NCBI RefSeq assembly: GCF_963662255.1 | Contig: NW_026912108.1 | Location: 665,517-729,516 of the forward strand | DNA from: Cinclus cinclus | Taxonomy: Eukaryota > Chordata > Aves > Passeriformes > Cinclidae | Length of the DNA: 64,000 nt | Direction: 5' to 3' | Shown here: one piece after another, positions 62,531 through 64,000 of the stretch | Layout: the number at the start of each line of letters is the position of its first letter | Numbering within the stretch: the first letter of the stretch is position 1 | Notes under the pieces: model-generated | Told to the model about the DNA's origin: nothing | Seen by the model: only the letters and a program-made list of their open reading frames with translations | Database searches by the model: none | Program-made: the position numbers and the translations under genes

Positions 62531-64000
62531 CCCTGTTCAGCCAAGGCCCAGAGTCCTGACTCCCGCACAGTGACACAGCAATCCCCTTGCTCGCTGCTGT
62601 GCATTGGCCCCGCTGAGGCTCACACACTGCCGCCGGGGCACGTTCCCTGGCTGGAGGATTCCTGCCCCACCCAAGCACTGCCCTTATGTCTCCAGCATTG
62701 CTTTCCAACAAAGCCACGGGAAGGCAAACTCTCTGCAGCTCATGGTACTTTACAGTGTCTAAGACTCACAAGTCATCGACCAGGAATTGTAAGGGAATGC
62801 AGCCCTGACTGCAGCCCTCCCAGAGTAGATGACAAAAAGAATCTAAAACGGGGAAATGCAGGTGAACTGGGTGAACTTTGTCTGAAAGAAGGGTCATTTT
62901 TTTCTAATAATTTCTAGTCCATTCCCTCAGCTTTTATGCTTCTTACAAGGCCATTTGCATGCCAGATTCCTCATCAAAGGAGAACCCTGAGCTTGTGGAA
63001 CTGCGTGTCTGTTCCTCTGCAGGGACACTCAGGGTGAGACAGGATGCAATTTTGAAGCAATTGTGTTAAAGCAAAACCAGTTATTAAGTAGAGATTGATG
63101 TCCTTGCCCCAAACCAACAACCGTGGGCAAGTCCCTTTGGCTCAGCCTGGAGCAGTGACCTTGAGGGGTGTCCCCACTGCAGGGAGGAAGGCCCCCACCC
63201 CTCCAAGGAGGGAAATGTTGGGACACGCTGCCGTTAAAATCTGGCACGGGGCTCTTCCAGTCTGAAGTGCTGCCCTGTCAGGCAGATGTGCCCAGGCTGT
63301 GCCAGCTCAGCAGCTCTGCAGAAGTTCTCAGCGGTGGCACTTGGTTGTTCCTTTCTCTGGGCATTTTACCAGCTCTGCCACAGCTTCAGCTCCCTCTCAG
63401 GATGTTGATCTTGGGGATGGAGGAGTCAGGCTGGTTTCAGCACTGTTGACCCCAAAAGCAGCGTGATCCCCCTCTTCATTTCCCACCGGGAGCTTTGCAA
63501 ACAGAGCCTTGTTGGAGTTGTTTGAGCCCATTCCAGGCAGAGCCTCCTGCTGCAGCAGGAACTGCCTTTCCTGTGCCATGGCCAGGGCAGACCCTGCTGC
63601 AGGAAAAGGCCCAGGCCAGCCCCAAGACAGGGAAGGCCTCGGGCACAAGTGCAGAGTGCCGTGGTGGCACCTGTGCCAGGGAGAGCCTGAGACACCAAAG
63701 GCACCTTGGCAGCAGCAGCTTCTTCCAGGGCATGGCCACAAGCCTCCCTTGGCAACCCGGCCTGGTGGCCACCACTGCAGAGCTGCAGCTTCAGGGGTCA
63801 TTTCTGGCTGGGCTCTGCAAAGCCACTCGTGCTGCAGGAACCCGACTGGGAAGCAATTGGCCCCAGCACCTTGGGGACAAGATATTAATGGCAAAACTCT
63901 TCATCCCTGCAGGGGCAGGAGAGGGACAGAGGAAAGGGAAGAGCCAGGCCCAGGGGACATGACTGCAATGGTGGTGGCTGGGAGGTCGGTGCCACTGCAG
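62531..64000. other. No gene recognised
   Basis: Right edge of the window; short compositional frames only. Confidence 0.4.

Noticed and set aside
1..64000. tRNA, rRNA or microRNA genes
   Set aside because: None could be supported by eye; short hairpins were not scored. A tRNAscan-SE and Infernal run would settle this.

Overview
This is a stretch of a bird genome, most likely a passerine. The evidence is a 5'-truncated CR1 LINE, several avian LTR retrovirus families, an OR14-type (avian gamma-c) olfactory receptor pseudogene, a C2H2 zinc-finger family of the kind expanded in songbirds, and a multi-exon PIM1-like kinase with a GC-rich N-terminal extension. Introns are short and minisatellites are dense, which would suit a microchromosome or a sex-chromosome-like, repeat-rich region. 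I cannot name the species or the chromosome.

Layout. 1-560 holds three phase-compatible exons of an unidentified gene on the minus strand. 2.1-23 kb is built from copies of one module on the plus strand: pyrimidine-rich minisatellite, promoter with E-box + CCAAT + octamer, zinc-finger gene, 3' UTR with a relic finger, and (minus strand) a relic of a CYP4-type P450 haem-binding exon. There is one fairly intact zinc-finger gene (3219-4373), one degenerate but open copy (19830-20468) and one relic (16023-17760) broken by nested LTRs. A young ERV-L provirus (4928-11702, minus) sits in the 3' flank of the first copy. 23.2-25 kb has an LTR and a CR1 element.

25.6-45.8 kb is almost entirely retroviral: an ERV-L pol fragment, a class I provirus (26320-34264, degenerate tRNA-Trp-type PBS), an inverted class I gag fragment, a class II (ERV-K/alpha-beta-like) provirus (35324-44361, tRNA-Asn PBS), and two solo or partial LTRs. 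47.2-48.1 kb is the olfactory receptor pseudogene. 50-51.7 kb has two tandem arrays, one of which repeats an RFX X-box-like palindrome about every 40 bp. 52.0-56.75 kb is a fifth, decayed provirus (minus) with dUTPase-like and env remnants. 59.3-62.3 kb holds an apparently intact six-exon PIM1-like kinase gene (minus) with a relic exon of a second copy downstream.

Likely working host genes are few: the PIM1-like kinase, the first zinc-finger gene, possibly the second, and the unidentified gene at the left edge. The rest is a record of segmental duplication followed by repeated retroviral insertion. KRAB-less zinc-finger genes beside dense ERVs fit the general idea of host-ERV conflict loci, but nothing in this sequence demonstrates such a function.
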